Shown: positions 28,132 through 37,474 of the stretch, piece by piece | How positions within the stretch are numbered: the first letter of the stretch is position 1 | Layout: each line of letters begins with the position of its first letter | NCBI GenBank assembly: GCA_948437895.1 | Contig: CAOJKK010000011.1 | Span: forward strand, 1 to 49,560 | Direction of reading: 5' to 3' | Length of the DNA: 49,560 nt | DNA from: an uncultured Clostridium sp. | GTDB lineage: Bacteria > Bacillota > Clostridia > TANB77 > CAG-508 | Program-made: the position numbers and the translations under genes | The notes under the pieces: model-generated | The model's input: only the letters and a program-made list of their open reading frames with translations | Told to the model about the DNA's origin: nothing | Database searches by the model: none

Positions 28132-29017
28132 TCAGAACAAGGCAATTTTGGAAGAAGAATTACAGATTCCAGAATTTGTTCCAATTACCAGTATTTTAGG
28201 CTGTAATGACTGTCCTATCAAGGATAAGTGTAAAGGTCATGACTCCAAATGTATCAATTCCAAATTTGATTGCTGTAAATTTTTACAACTATTTTCATGG
28301 ATCATGTTCTCTATTGAAGCTTTATTGCTCATTGTAGTCACCATCTGTAGCCTTTTCCCTTTTAAGGGATTTTGGCATTCTGTGCTTGTCATTGTTCCTA
28401 TGTTTGCAATTCTTATTTTATCGGATATTATATCCGATAAAATATGTAAGAATATTCTTACGAAAAAAGAACTTACAAGAAAGCAAGAATATGACACTAC
28501 AGTGAAGCAAATTAAAGCAGACAATGAAGCTATTCGAAAAAGAAACCTCGGAATTACAGAAGAATTAGAAAAGTTTTTAACTGATGCTTCTTCTCTTTTG
28601 AGAGGTTTAAAAGAATGTTTCTCTTCTTTGAAAGAAGTTTCTGAAACTTTTTCAGAGGATGAAGAAAGGGTGTCTAGAAAGTTACATTCTGTAATCAAAG
28701 AATTAGATAATTTAAATGGGAAACTCTCAAAGGATAATTTTGAAAGCACATATATTTCCACTCTTTATAATGTTCACTTACCGAAGCTATTAGAATATAC
28801 TCATAAATTCTTAGCACTTTGGAAAGAAGATAACTTAACCAAAGAACAGATAGTAAATTTTGCAGATTTACTTGAAGTTTTCCGTATTAAGATATCGAAT
28901 CATACCCAGTATATGCAGGATCAAACGCGAGATGATTTTACTTATAAGATCATAGCTTTAAATGAATCTGTATTACCTGATTTTGATGGAAGTGAGGAGG
29001 GTGGTAATCATGACTAA
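28124..29017 (+). CDS. Membrane protein with coiled-coil tail, XpaC-like
   Basis: The 297-residue product has an N-terminal Cys-rich stretch (GCNDCPIKDKC...CCKF), two membrane helices (about 60-105) and a long charged helical C-terminal domain. The helical domain and the position next to a telA-like gene resemble XpaC-type proteins, which often neighbour telA in Firmicutes; similarity by eye is modest. The four clustered N-terminal cysteines could bind metal. The ATG at 28124 overlaps the telA stop by eight bases (ATGACTGA), so translation is coupled. It is in the same acquired-looking block. Confidence 0.6.
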   Translation: MTDQNKAILEEELQIPEFVPITSILGCNDCPIKDKCKGHDSKCINSKFDCCKFLQLFSWIMFSIEALLLIVVTICSLFPFKGFWHSVLVIVPMFAILILSDIISDKICKNILTKKELTRKQEYDTTVKQIKADNEAIRKRNLGITEELEKFLTDASSLLRGLKECFSSLKEVSETFSEDEERVSRKLHSVIKELDNLNGKLSKDNFESTYISTLYNVHLPKLLEYTHKFLALWKEDNLTKEQIVNFADLLEVFRIKISNHTQYMQDQTRDDFTYKIIALNESVLPDFDGSEEGGNHD

Positions 29018-30023
29018 TGCTTCTGATTTTAAGACTCAACGCATGTGGAGTTTATCCATTGCCTTTGTGATTATTATGATTGTGGTTGGTATTTATTCTG
29101 GTGTATATCATGCAAGCAATATTAAGCAGATACCTATTTCTGTTTGTTTAAATGAGGATACCAGAAGTATCTTTGAAGAACAATATGAGAAAAAATCTTT
29201 TTCTAAGCATTATGCATATGAAGAAGCTGCCGATTATGATGCTGACTTGGTATTTACTTCGGATATTGATTTGATTGATACTAAACAAAATTATTCGGTA
29301 GAAGCTTATTCTCCATTAGTCATTTGCTTTAAGGATACCAATGATTTAAATAGTTCTTTAAAGAGTAAAACCAAACAGGGCTTTTTAACCTGTAAGGATA
29401 CCAAGATAAGAAATACAACATCAGATGCAGTCAATTGTGACTTTAAGAGAGTTATCAATGCTGTTTTAAATGGACAGGATTGGTCTGATTTGGGAGGTAC
29501 AGATCAAAAGATTACAATTTATTGTCCTACTTCCGATACTGTGGAAGGTAAGTTGTTCTATGCGTTTTTGATAATTACCATTAATGATGGTAAATATCCT
29601 ACTTCTAATGTGGGTGAGATAAAAGAAATGGCAGATAAATTTTTAGCTTCTCCGAATGTAATTCAAACGGACGTTGCATCAAAAATCGATAAACTTGGGT
29701 CTTCTTTAGAATATGGTGATATGTATATTTTATTTGAATCCAGTTTATTAGCATCTGCTGATTCATATGCAGATATCTGCGTAACTTATCCAGAAGTAAC
29801 GGTAGTAAAACAATTGTATTTACAATATCGTAACACGGAAATTGAAGAAGGGGTTAGTAAACAGTTTGATAAAAGTGGTCTTTTAGATTATAGTTTATCT
29901 GCTGGATTATATTACGATAAATTTTACAGGACAAAGAATAATACTTCTGTATACTATCCAAATGGCACTGAAAAATATTTTAATACACAATATGGATTTA
30001 ACAATTATGATCTGAACAATTAA
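29010..30023 (+). CDS. Membrane-anchored extracellular protein, unknown
   Basis: The product is 337 residues: a single N-terminal membrane helix (about 12-33) followed by a large outside domain. The pattern of short alternating hydrophobic strands and helices (IPISVCLNEDTRSIFEE, ADLVFTSDIDLID, SPLVICFKD) loosely recalls periplasmic solute-binding-like folds, without a recognised family. The ATG at 29010 follows GAGGAGGG and overlaps the previous stop by eight bases, as at the junction before. A terminator follows. With the two genes upstream it probably forms an envelope-associated complex; this is inference. Confidence 0.6.
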   Translation: MTNASDFKTQRMWSLSIAFVIIMIVVGIYSGVYHASNIKQIPISVCLNEDTRSIFEEQYEKKSFSKHYAYEEAADYDADLVFTSDIDLIDTKQNYSVEAYSPLVICFKDTNDLNSSLKSKTKQGFLTCKDTKIRNTTSDAVNCDFKRVINAVLNGQDWSDLGGTDQKITIYCPTSDTVEGKLFYAFLIITINDGKYPTSNVGEIKEMADKFLASPNVIQTDVASKIDKLGSSLEYGDMYILFESSLLASADSYADICVTYPEVTVVKQLYLQYRNTEIEEGVSKQFDKSGLLDYSLSAGLYYDKFYRTKNNTSVYYPNGTEKYFNTQYGFNNYDLNN

Positions 30024-30078
30024 TCAATTCATAATCTATTTACTCAGTCTAAGATTTCTTAGATTATTGCAAAAAGAA

Positions 30079-30116
30079 AACCCCTGGCCGCATTGCGGCT
30101 AGGGGTTATACTTTTT
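30079..30116. terminator. Bidirectional terminator
   Basis: AACCCCTGGCCGC (30079-30091) pairs with GCGGCTAGGGGTT (30095-30107) with one mismatch; T-rich tails exist on both sides. It ends the TelA operon and the minus-strand gene at 30115. Confidence 0.9.
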
Positions 30117-31059
30117 ATTCTTTTAATACTTCATTTAAGTCTTCTACTTTTAAATTTGTTTGGTAGAAGTCCTTTTTGGTACAACCAGCACGTCCGCCTC
30201 CTGCACAAGCGCAGGCACATGCACACGAGCTAACACATGCACAACTTGAAGCACATGAGGATGAATGAGAGTGTATAAACACTGTACTTCCTCCGCCACC
30301 ACTGTAGCCTCCGTCATAGTCATCAGAAATTAGTCCAACAATAAAAATAACGGCGAAGATAATTACAATAATGATGAAAATCCATAAAAGGATTTTACCA
30401 CCTTCGCTCATACCGTCACTGCCTTCTACGTACTGTTCTTCTAAATCATAGTCAAAAACTTCTGAATTGTATTTTACAGATACGTTGAATCTCTGGTCCA
30501 TAGCTAAGGAATCTTCCCACACATAGTATCCATTTTCCTGTCTTTCGGTGGTTGACTCAATTATATTATTGGAATTCCATAATACTTTCATCTTTTTGAC
30601 ATTCGTATCTGGAAACCAGCCAGCGGTAAACGAATATCTTACAAGATGATTCTCTTCTTCGACAATATACATGTAAGCTTGGTGAATTGTGTATTCGATA
30701 TGAAGCTTCTCACCTGCTTCATATTGTCGATCAAAGTCAATGCGGATATAAGTATTGCTTCCCTCTTCATATTCACGTATTTCATCAATATTGTCGGTAA
30801 GACCAACAATTTCATCGACGTGAGAATTAGGACAGCCCACTTTGATCCATTTGAGCTTTCCTTCAGATGTACTGTCCAGAACTGTCCAGTCAATCACATA
30901 TTTCATATCCAGTGTTCCATCTGTTCTTGGATCGATCTGGATTTCGTAATATTCGATTTCATCCAAAGGTGATGATGTTATAGCCATTGCACTGATAGGA
31001 ATCAGCAGAAGAAGTGCAAGAAACATCATACTTGCAAGTAAAGAAATTCTTTTTTTCAT
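30115..31059 (-). CDS. Exported membrane protein with Cys/Gly-rich C-terminal tail
   Basis: The product is 314 residues. A signal peptide (KKRISLLASMMFLALLLLIP) leads to a beta-rich ectodomain resembling DUF2207-type proteins (YYEIQIDPRTDGTLDMKYVI). A membrane helix at about 225-248 follows, then a low-complexity tail: GGYSGGGGS, a stretch with about eight cysteines alternating with Ala/Ser (SSCACVSSCACACACAGGGR), AGCTKKDFY and a short acidic end. The ATG at 31059 is nine bases after AAGGAGG; a GTG three codons earlier overlaps that site. The gene lies 13 bases downstream of the radical SAM/SPASM gene on the same strand, suggesting the tail is a modification substrate. This is inference. Confidence 0.75.
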   Translation of the reverse strand: MKKRISLLASMMFLALLLLIPISAMAITSSPLDEIEYYEIQIDPRTDGTLDMKYVIDWTVLDSTSEGKLKWIKVGCPNSHVDEIVGLTDNIDEIREYEEGSNTYIRIDFDRQYEAGEKLHIEYTIHQAYMYIVEEENHLVRYSFTAGWFPDTNVKKMKVLWNSNNIIESTTERQENGYYVWEDSLAMDQRFNVSVKYNSEVFDYDLEEQYVEGSDGMSEGGKILLWIFIIIVIIFAVIFIVGLISDDYDGGYSGGGGSTVFIHSHSSSCASSCACVSSCACACACAGGGRAGCTKKDFYQTNLKVEDLNEVLKE

Positions 31060-31072
31060 TGCTGTCACCTCC

Positions 31073-32449
31073 TTAGCAGTTATAATCTCTTAATTGACAT
31101 ATATTGGTGAGAACTGTAGAACGGTTCCTGATTTCTTTACATTTATCAGAGTTCCAAATCTCTATCCATTCGTCTTTTAAAAGATTACCTAAAGAGCTTT
31201 CAGAAGATAACCAGCTTTGGCAAGGAATTACCTCTCCGTTAGGAGCAATTGCCATATTACTTAAGCATGCTCCACATGCTGGTACAGATAATCCCAAATC
31301 TCTTACTTTACCTTCTTCAACCCAACCAGGCGATGTAAAACTTATTTCCATATGTAATTCTTTACATGTGGAAACTGCGCTTTGCAAAACATGATACATC
31401 TCATCATTTTCCAGTTTTGTCATAGTTGAGTTTGTTTTTATTGCATTTCCTGACGGAATCAGACCCGAACATGATACATATTTTACACCAAGCTCCTTCA
31501 CAAATTTTAGTGTAGAAGTATAGTCCTTGTTCAAAGAACAAAGTGGTGTGTTAATACTGACGTTCAGTCCAGCTTCGATTGCATTCTGGATACCGGCTAT
31601 TGTCTTATGAAAATTCTCTGCACCTACTAATTCATTATGAATTTCGGGTACATTGGAATAAAGTGTAACCTGGACAGAATCCAAAGATGCAGCATAAAGC
31701 TGTTCACAAAGCTCCTGCGTTAGGAGCACGCCATTAGTGTTTAGACGAGTAACAAACCATTTCGCATAGGAAATAAGTCGTACCAAATCTTTTCTTAATG
31801 TTGGCTCGCCACCTGTAAAAGTAAGTTGTGGAATGCCGATTTTTCTGCATTTATCAATAATCTCTTTCCATTCTGAAGTGGAGATTTCTTCGACATTTGC
31901 ATTTTCCTGGCCAGCTGCATAGCAATGTAAACATTTCTGATTACAATTCCAACAGCCATTTTTTTGCATAGAGCTGACCATTAGATCCATACGATGAGGT
32001 GCTTCCATGTATTTTGCATACTCATTGATGGAAATTAGGCCAATCTCTTCTTCCTGCTCATTACCATACGCAATAGCTACAAAAGAATTGATCATTCGCT
32101 TTAAATCTTCCTTCAAAAGTGAAGATGATGTAGCAGGATATACCATTTTTACTTTTGCAACTGTGCGCCTTACGATCTTTTCAAGTTCATCTTTGGTAAT
32201 TTCATGGCCTTCGTAAAAATTCACTTCATCAATAAAGTTAGAAAGCAAGATTGCCCAAGAGATCTTGATTGGTAAGATGTCAGAGCCATTTAAGAACACT
32301 AAGTAGGGAACGTCCTTGTTTAATGTTCTTTTGGGTGGTACCATATGAATCCTTACTGACCCAGGACCATATGGATTGAGAGTTGTATGTTTTACATTCC
32401 GTAGATTTTTGTTTTCATACAGTCTCTCACGAAAGTTTAACTTTCTCAA
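31073..32449 (-). CDS. Radical SAM/SPASM peptide-modifying-type enzyme
   Basis: The 458-residue product has an N-terminal region resembling a peptide-recognition (PqqD-like) domain. The radical SAM cluster follows as CNQKCLHCYA (CxxxCxxC, about residue 170), with the GGEPTLR motif. The C-terminal SPASM region has further cysteines (CGACLSN, GEVIPCQSW, LGNLL, then three late Cys ending CQLRDYNC) for auxiliary 4Fe-4S clusters. Such enzymes commonly modify ribosomal peptides or proteins. The start is TTG at 32449 with AAAGGAGG seven bases upstream. Arg17 is CGG (32399-32401), and composition is less AT-rich than neighbours. The following gene with its Cys-rich tail is the likely substrate. Confidence 0.85.
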   Translation of the reverse strand: MRKLNFRERLYENKNLRNVKHTTLNPYGPGSVRIHMVPPKRTLNKDVPYLVFLNGSDILPIKISWAILLSNFIDEVNFYEGHEITKDELEKIVRRTVAKVKMVYPATSSSLLKEDLKRMINSFVAIAYGNEQEEEIGLISINEYAKYMEAPHRMDLMVSSMQKNGCWNCNQKCLHCYAAGQENANVEEISTSEWKEIIDKCRKIGIPQLTFTGGEPTLRKDLVRLISYAKWFVTRLNTNGVLLTQELCEQLYAASLDSVQVTLYSNVPEIHNELVGAENFHKTIAGIQNAIEAGLNVSINTPLCSLNKDYTSTLKFVKELGVKYVSCSGLIPSGNAIKTNSTMTKLENDEMYHVLQSAVSTCKELHMEISFTSPGWVEEGKVRDLGLSVPACGACLSNMAIAPNGEVIPCQSWLSSESSLGNLLKDEWIEIWNSDKCKEIRNRSTVLTNICQLRDYNC

Positions 32450-32530
32450 TTTTATTCCTCCTTTAAAAGTTAGTATATTTCTTCTTAGATCCTACAAATA
32501 TGCAGTATCTTCCGACAAAAATATAACATT

Positions 32531-32559
32531 ATTATACTATATTTACATAAGATTGTAAA
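32531..32559 (-). promoter_or_regulatory. Promoter of the radical SAM operon
   Basis: On the minus strand: TTTACA, 17 bases, TATAAT, about 80 bases before the TTG start. Confidence 0.75.
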
Positions 32560-32620
32560 GTTTCAACATATATTATGATTAACATTATAATAAGGAAATA
32601 AATATTTTTATAAAAACTAC

Positions 32621-32649
32621 TTGCAAAAAGAAACAAAAAATGATAATAT
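32621..32649 (+). promoter_or_regulatory. Promoter of the DUF1846-pyrG operon
   Basis: TTGCAA, 17 bases, TAATAT. The transcript would start near 32656, upstream of the hairpin at 32675. Confidence 0.55.
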
Positions 32650-32674
32650 ATTTTCATATTAATATTAGAACAAT

Positions 32675-32722
32675 AGATTTAAAAAAAACCCCTTTTGGGA
32701 AATTTTTTAAATCTTTTTTTGT
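32675..32722 (+). terminator. Leader hairpin before DUF1846-pyrG (attenuator candidate)
   Basis: Perfect arms AGATTTAAAAAA (32675-32686) and TTTTTTAAATCT (32703-32714) with an inner CCC-TTTT-GGG, followed by a T run. No + strand gene ends upstream, so this terminator-like structure sits in the leader of the DUF1846-pyrG transcript. Confidence 0.6.
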
Positions 32723-32787
32723 TTGGTAATAGAAAACATATATAAAACGGGTAAAATGTCCCCTATGGGAAAACTGGAGGAAAGTAA

Positions 32788-34242
32788 ATGGAACAAGGAT
32801 TTAATAGTGAGTTATATTTAAAAGTACAAACAGAGAAAATAGAAGAAAGAATAAAGATGTTTGATAAGTTATATATAGAATTTGGAGGAAAGATATTTGA
32901 TGATTACCATGCAGCAAGAGTGCTTCCAGGATTTAAACCGGATGCCAAAATTCAGTTATTAAAAAATTTAAAAAATGATATGGAAGTAATATTTTGTATT
33001 AGTGCAGAGGACATAGAAAAAAGCAAAATAAGGGCTGACTATGGGATAAGCTATGAAATGGAACTGATTAGATTAATTGATAATTTGCGAGAAATGGATA
33101 TAAATATCAATAGTGTAGTAATAACAATGTATAGGGAAGAAAAATGCGTAGAACAACTACAAAATATTCTTAAAGAAAAAAATATTAAATCATATATACA
33201 CAGACCAACAGATGGATATCCGAACAATGTTGAGTTAATAGTAAGTGAGGATGGTTATGGAAAAAATCCATATATTGAAACTACAAAAAAATTAGTAGTA
33301 GTTACTGCACCAGGTCCTAATAGTGGCAAACTAGGAACATGTTTATCACAGCTATATCACGAATACAAAAGAGGGATAAAAGCAGGATATGCTAAATTTG
33401 AGACTTTTCCAGTATGGAATTTGAGTTTAATGCATCCAGTAAATGTTGCATATGAAGCTGCAACAGCTGATTTAGGAGATGTGAACATGATAGATTCATT
33501 TCACTTAGAAGCATATAATGAAAATGCTGTAAACTATAATAGAGACATATCAACATTCCCAATACTAAAAAACATATTAACAAAAATAATGGGAGAATCT
33601 ATTTATAATTCGCCAACAGATATGGGAGTTAATATGATAAAACAATGTATTACAAATGATGAGGCAGTAAGACAAGCTGCTGAAATGGAAATTATAAGAA
33701 GATACTATACAGCATTGTGTGACTATAAACAGGAACTTTGTTCAAAGGAAATGGTAGATAGAATAGAAATATTAATGAATACTTTAAATTTATCTATTAA
33801 AAGTAGAAAAGTTGTAGATATAGCTTTAGAAAAAAGCAAAGAAGAAAAAAACGAAATTATTGCTATAGAATTATCAAACAAAAAAGTAGTAACAGGAAAA
33901 GAAAGTAAACTTTTAAGTGCAACAAGTGCTATGTTAATAAATGCTTTAAAAGAAATAACAAATATTCCAGATGATGTATATATGTTGTCTCCAGAAGTAT
34001 TAGAAGCAATATTAAATACAAAAAAGAAAACATCATATAAAACATCATATTGTTTAAATATACAAGAGACACTAATTGCACTAAGTATATGTGCAGGTAC
34101 AAACCCTGTAATAAAAAAAGCGCTTAGTAGAATAGGTGATCTAAGAGGGACAGAAGCACATTCAAGCTATATTATAGAAAAAAGTGAACTTAATGTCATA
34201 AAAAGTTTAGGAATTAATTTAACATGTGAACCAAAAATGTAA
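32788..34242 (+). CDS. DUF1846 family protein
   Basis: The product is a 484-residue soluble protein of the DUF1846 family, common in Firmicutes and of uncertain function. Characteristic segments are GFNSELYLKVQTEKI at the N-terminus, HAARVLPGF, VVVTAPGPNSGKLGTCLSQ (about residue 175), KFETFPVWNLSLMHPVN and a C-terminal GDLRGTEAHSSYII. GGAGG precedes the start. pyrG follows after 18 bases, so the two share a transcript. In-frame CGG is absent. The identification to family is firm; the role is not. Confidence 0.88.
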   Translation: MEQGFNSELYLKVQTEKIEERIKMFDKLYIEFGGKIFDDYHAARVLPGFKPDAKIQLLKNLKNDMEVIFCISAEDIEKSKIRADYGISYEMELIRLIDNLREMDININSVVITMYREEKCVEQLQNILKEKNIKSYIHRPTDGYPNNVELIVSEDGYGKNPYIETTKKLVVVTAPGPNSGKLGTCLSQLYHEYKRGIKAGYAKFETFPVWNLSLMHPVNVAYEAATADLGDVNMIDSFHLEAYNENAVNYNRDISTFPILKNILTKIMGESIYNSPTDMGVNMIKQCITNDEAVRQAAEMEIIRRYYTALCDYKQELCSKEMVDRIEILMNTLNLSIKSRKVVDIALEKSKEEKNEIIAIELSNKKVVTGKESKLLSATSAMLINALKEITNIPDDVYMLSPEVLEAILNTKKKTSYKTSYCLNIQETLIALSICAGTNPVIKKALSRIGDLRGTEAHSSYIIEKSELNVIKSLGINLTCEPKM

Positions 34243-34260
34243 ATATTAAGGAGTGATTTT

Positions 34261-35853
34261 ATGAATACAAAATATATTTTTGTAACAGGTGGAGTAGTAT
34301 CAGGATTAGGAAAAGGAATAACTGCAGCATCTTTAGGAAGACTTTTAAAGAATAGAGGATATAAAGTTACAATACAAAAAATGGATCCATATATAAATGT
34401 AGACCCAGGAACAATGAGTCCATATGAACATGGAGAAGTATTTGTAACAGATGATGGAGCAGAAACAGACTTAGATTTAGGACATTATGAAAGATTTATA
34501 GATGAAAATTTAACCAAGAATTCTAGTATAACAACTGGAAAGATTTATTCTAGTGTAATTGAAAAAGAAAGAAAAGGTGAATATCTAGGTAAGACTGTTC
34601 AAGTAATACCTCATATTACTAATGAAATAAAAGAAAATATATATAGCTTTGAAAATGAAGATGTAGATATAGTAATTACAGAAATAGGTGGAACTATAGG
34701 AGATATAGAAGGATTATCATTTATAGAAGCAATTAGACAAGTTGGGATAGAAAAACCACAAGGAGATGTAATCTATATACATGTTACACTTCTTCCATAT
34801 ATAGCAGGATCTAATGAACTTAAATCTAAACCAACACAACATTCTGTTAAAGAACTTCAATCATTAGGTATAAAACCAGATATACTTGTTTGTAGATCAG
34901 AATTACCTATATCAGATTCAATGAGACAAAAAATAGCACTTTATTGTAATGTAAGACCAGAGAGTGTAATACAAAATGCTACAGTTGATAATCTATATGC
35001 TGTACCTCTAATGCTTGAAGAGGAAGGCTTGACACGCGAAGTTTGTAGATGTTTAAACTTAGAAAAGCAAGAGCCCCAAAATGAAGAATGGGAAAAAATG
35101 ATAAGCCATATCAGAAGCATATATGAGAAAACAGTTAAAGTAGCAATAGTAGGAAAATATGTTGCACTTGAAGATTCATATCTTTCAGTTGCAGAAAGTT
35201 TAAGACATGCAGGGTTTGAGAATGATGTAAAAGTTGATGTTGGATTTGTTGATGCAGAAGAAATAACTGATGCAAATTCAAAAGAAAAACTATGTGAGTA
35301 TGATGCACTTCTAGTTCCAGGAGGATTTGGAAACCGTGGAATAGAAGGAAAAATAGCGACAATAAAATATGCGAGAGAGAATAAAGTTCCGTTCTTAGGA
35401 ATATGCCTAGGTATGCAAATGACAGTTGTAGAATTTGCAAGAAATGTTCTAGGTATAAAAGATGCAAATTCAGAGGAATTTGATGAGAAATCGCAAAATC
35501 CAGTAATACATATAATGGATGACCAAAAGAATGTAGACAAAAAAGGTGGAACAATGAGACTTGGAAGTTATCCATGTGTTTTAAAAAAAGGAAGTTTAGC
35601 ATATAAGTTATATGGAACTAAAGAAATAGCAGAAAGACATAGACATAGATATGAGTATAACAATGCTTATAAAGAAAGAATGGAAGAAGCTGGACTTATT
35701 TGTAGTGGTACATCACCAGATGGAAGATTAGTTGAAATAGTTGAACTAAAAGATCATCCATTCTTTATAGCAGGACAATTCCATCCAGAATTTAAATCAA
35801 GACCAAATAAACCAGGACCATTATTTAAAGGATTAATTGCTGCTGCTAAATAA
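34261..35853 (+). CDS. pyrG: CTP synthase
   Basis: This enzyme aminates UTP to CTP using glutamine. The 530-residue product has the N-terminal synthetase domain ([15 protein letters not shown]-loop, [36 protein letters not shown]) and a C-terminal class I glutaminase (PGGFGNRG, nucleophile in FLGICLGMQ about residue 380, and [10 protein letters not shown]). One arginine uses CGC and one CGT, showing that other CGN codons are read as Arg in host-type genes. A possible attenuator lies in the leader of the operon. Confidence 0.98.
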   Translation: MNTKYIFVTGGVVSGLGKGITAASLGRLLKNRGYKVTIQKMDPYINVDPGTMSPYEHGEVFVTDDGAETDLDLGHYERFIDENLTKNSSITTGKIYSSVIEKERKGEYLGKTVQVIPHITNEIKENIYSFENEDVDIVITEIGGTIGDIEGLSFIEAIRQVGIEKPQGDVIYIHVTLLPYIAGSNELKSKPTQHSVKELQSLGIKPDILVCRSELPISDSMRQKIALYCNVRPESVIQNATVDNLYAVPLMLEEEGLTREVCRCLNLEKQEPQNEEWEKMISHIRSIYEKTVKVAIVGKYVALEDSYLSVAESLRHAGFENDVKVDVGFVDAEEITDANSKEKLCEYDALLVPGGFGNRGIEGKIATIKYARENKVPFLGICLGMQMTVVEFARNVLGIKDANSEEFDEKSQNPVIHIMDDQKNVDKKGGTMRLGSYPCVLKKGSLAYKLYGTKEIAERHRHRYEYNNAYKERMEEAGLICSGTSPDGRLVEIVELKDHPFFIAGQFHPEFKSRPNKPGPLFKGLIAAAK

Positions 35854-35868
35854 TTAAATAGATATAGA

Positions 35869-35898
35869 AAAGGGAACCTATTTAAAGGTTCCCTTTAA
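35869..35898 (+). terminator. pyrG terminator
   Basis: AAAGGGAACCT (35869-35879) pairs with AGGTTCCCTTT (35886-35896). It lies between convergent genes; the T tail is short. Confidence 0.75.
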
Positions 35899-35913
35899 TG
35901 TCATCAAAATTTT

Positions 35914-36153
35914 TTATAATGAAACACTGCTTTCTCCATTTTTGTATGCTTCAATAAGTCTTTTCCTTGCAGAGTCAACTACATTGTATTCAGAAGAATA
36001 GAAAAGAGTATTGTATTCATATTTATTATCTGAATACATTAAAGCCCATTTCCCCCAAATGTTATTCCGGTTTGTCCAGACTTTCTTTAGGTTGACTATT
36101 TCTACAAAATTATCACCACTTGAAAGACTTACGTGAACTAAAATTTTAGCCAT
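35914..36153 (-). CDS. Small hypothetical protein, probably acquired
   Basis: The 79-residue product starts MAKILVHVSLSSGDNF and has no recognised family, signal peptide or membrane helix. It is Trp- and Tyr-rich in the middle (KKVWTNRNNIWGKWALMYS). The ATG at 36153 has AGGAGG seven bases upstream; the longer open frame (from 36171) would run over that site. Arg29 is CGG (36067-36069), the mark of the non-host gene class in this window. It is a single-gene unit between pyrG and ylbJ. Confidence 0.7.
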   Translation of the reverse strand: MAKILVHVSLSSGDNFVEIVNLKKVWTNRNNIWGKWALMYSDNKYEYNTLFYSSEYNVVDSARKRLIEAYKNGESSVSL

Positions 36154-36262
36154 GATGAGACCTCCTAACAATTATAAAATTTTGAATGACAACACATAAT
36201 AAGCACTAAAAGCGTTTAATTATGAAAATATAATAGCACAAAATTATGTAAAATGCAATATA

Positions 36263-37315
36263 TTATAAATCCAGATTCAAAAACCAGAATGTGTTTAGAA
36301 ATAAATAAGTATAAAAAGCTGCAAATGTTCCTTGAAGAAGTTTACCTATTATATAAGGTTTAATAGAAATTTTTGCTTTGGATGTAATGCTTAAAATTTG
36401 AAGAGTTATAGATATACCTCCAAAACCAAGTAGAAATGCACAAATTATAATATTTTTAGAAATAGATTTATTAGCAATACTAGCTATAGAACAAACACCA
36501 TTAGTAAGTTCTAATAAACCAGTAAGTATTCCATCAGCATATGAGACAGGTATTCCAAACACATTTAATATAGGAGATATAAAATTCCCTACAGCATCTA
36601 ATATACCACTGTTTTCTAAAATAGATATAATTACAGAAAATAAAACAATAAAACCACCAATTAGAAAAACAGTGTTAATAGCACTCATTATAGAAGATGC
36701 CAAAACTTCTCCTAAATTTGATAAAGATACTTTTGATGGAAGGTTATTTGATGAATCTTCTAAGAAAGCAGTCCTTTTTTTTCTGCCAGATTTCCACCAC
36801 CTAAAAATGAACCCTACAGTAAGACATGCCAAAATATGGGTAATAAAAAGTAGGATTCCTGTATTTGTATCTTTGAACAATCCTATTCCAACAGTTCCTA
36901 TTATAAATAAAGGACCAGAATTGTTGGTAAAAGCCAGCAATCTTTCAGCTTCTTCATTTGTGCATATTCCTTGACTTTTAAAATTAGATACTATTTTTGC
37001 GCCCATTGGATAACCACTTATAATTCCCATAACAAATGGAAAGGCACCTTCTCCAGGAACATTAAAAATAGGCCTCATAAATCTATTTAATAACTTACCT
37101 AATATTGAAACAACATTTGTATAACCAAGTAATTCTGTAGCAATAAAAAATGGAAGCAAAGATGGAACCACTGAATTTGCCCATAAAGAAAGGCCAGTCT
37201 TAGCAGATGACAGATTACTATTTGAAAATATTAATAAAAACATAGTAAATAAGCATATACAAGTAGGAATAAATAGTTTTTTAATTTTGAATACAATTAT
37301 TTTCATCTTATACAT
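36263..37315 (-). CDS. ylbJ: Sporulation integral membrane protein YlbJ
   Basis: The 350-residue polytopic membrane protein matches YlbJ: SLWANSVVPSLLPFFIATELL, FVMGIISGYPMGAKIV (gate-like repeat), NNSGPLFIIGTVG and the second-half repeat GILTGLLELTNGVCSIA with FLLGFGGISITLQILS. YlbJ proteins are needed for proper spore formation and belong to a nucleoside/transporter-like membrane superfamily. AGAGGTG lies just upstream of the ATG at 37315; a GTG two codons earlier overlaps that site. It supports a spore-forming host. Confidence 0.9.
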   Translation of the reverse strand: MYKMKIIVFKIKKLFIPTCICLFTMFLLIFSNSNLSSAKTGLSLWANSVVPSLLPFFIATELLGYTNVVSILGKLLNRFMRPIFNVPGEGAFPFVMGIISGYPMGAKIVSNFKSQGICTNEEAERLLAFTNNSGPLFIIGTVGIGLFKDTNTGILLFITHILACLTVGFIFRWWKSGRKKRTAFLEDSSNNLPSKVSLSNLGEVLASSIMSAINTVFLIGGFIVLFSVIISILENSGILDAVGNFISPILNVFGIPVSYADGILTGLLELTNGVCSIASIANKSISKNIIICAFLLGFGGISITLQILSITSKAKISIKPYIIGKLLQGTFAAFYTYLFLNTFWFLNLDL

Positions 37316-37419
37316 GTACACACCTCTTATTACATATATATTAAAACAGTTATAAATATATGTTATAATTCAACTTTTTGCTTGGAGCAGTTTACTGAAA
37401 GATAATAAAATATTAATAG

Positions 37420-37448
37420 TGGACAAAAAGTAAAAATAATGTTATATT
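37420..37448 (+). promoter_or_regulatory. Promoter of the UDP-sugar pyrophosphorylase gene
   Basis: TGGACA, 17 bases, TATATT, about 27 bases before the ATG at 37475. Confidence 0.6.
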
Positions 37449-37474
37449 ATGAAAGTATAAAGAAGGGATTTAGA

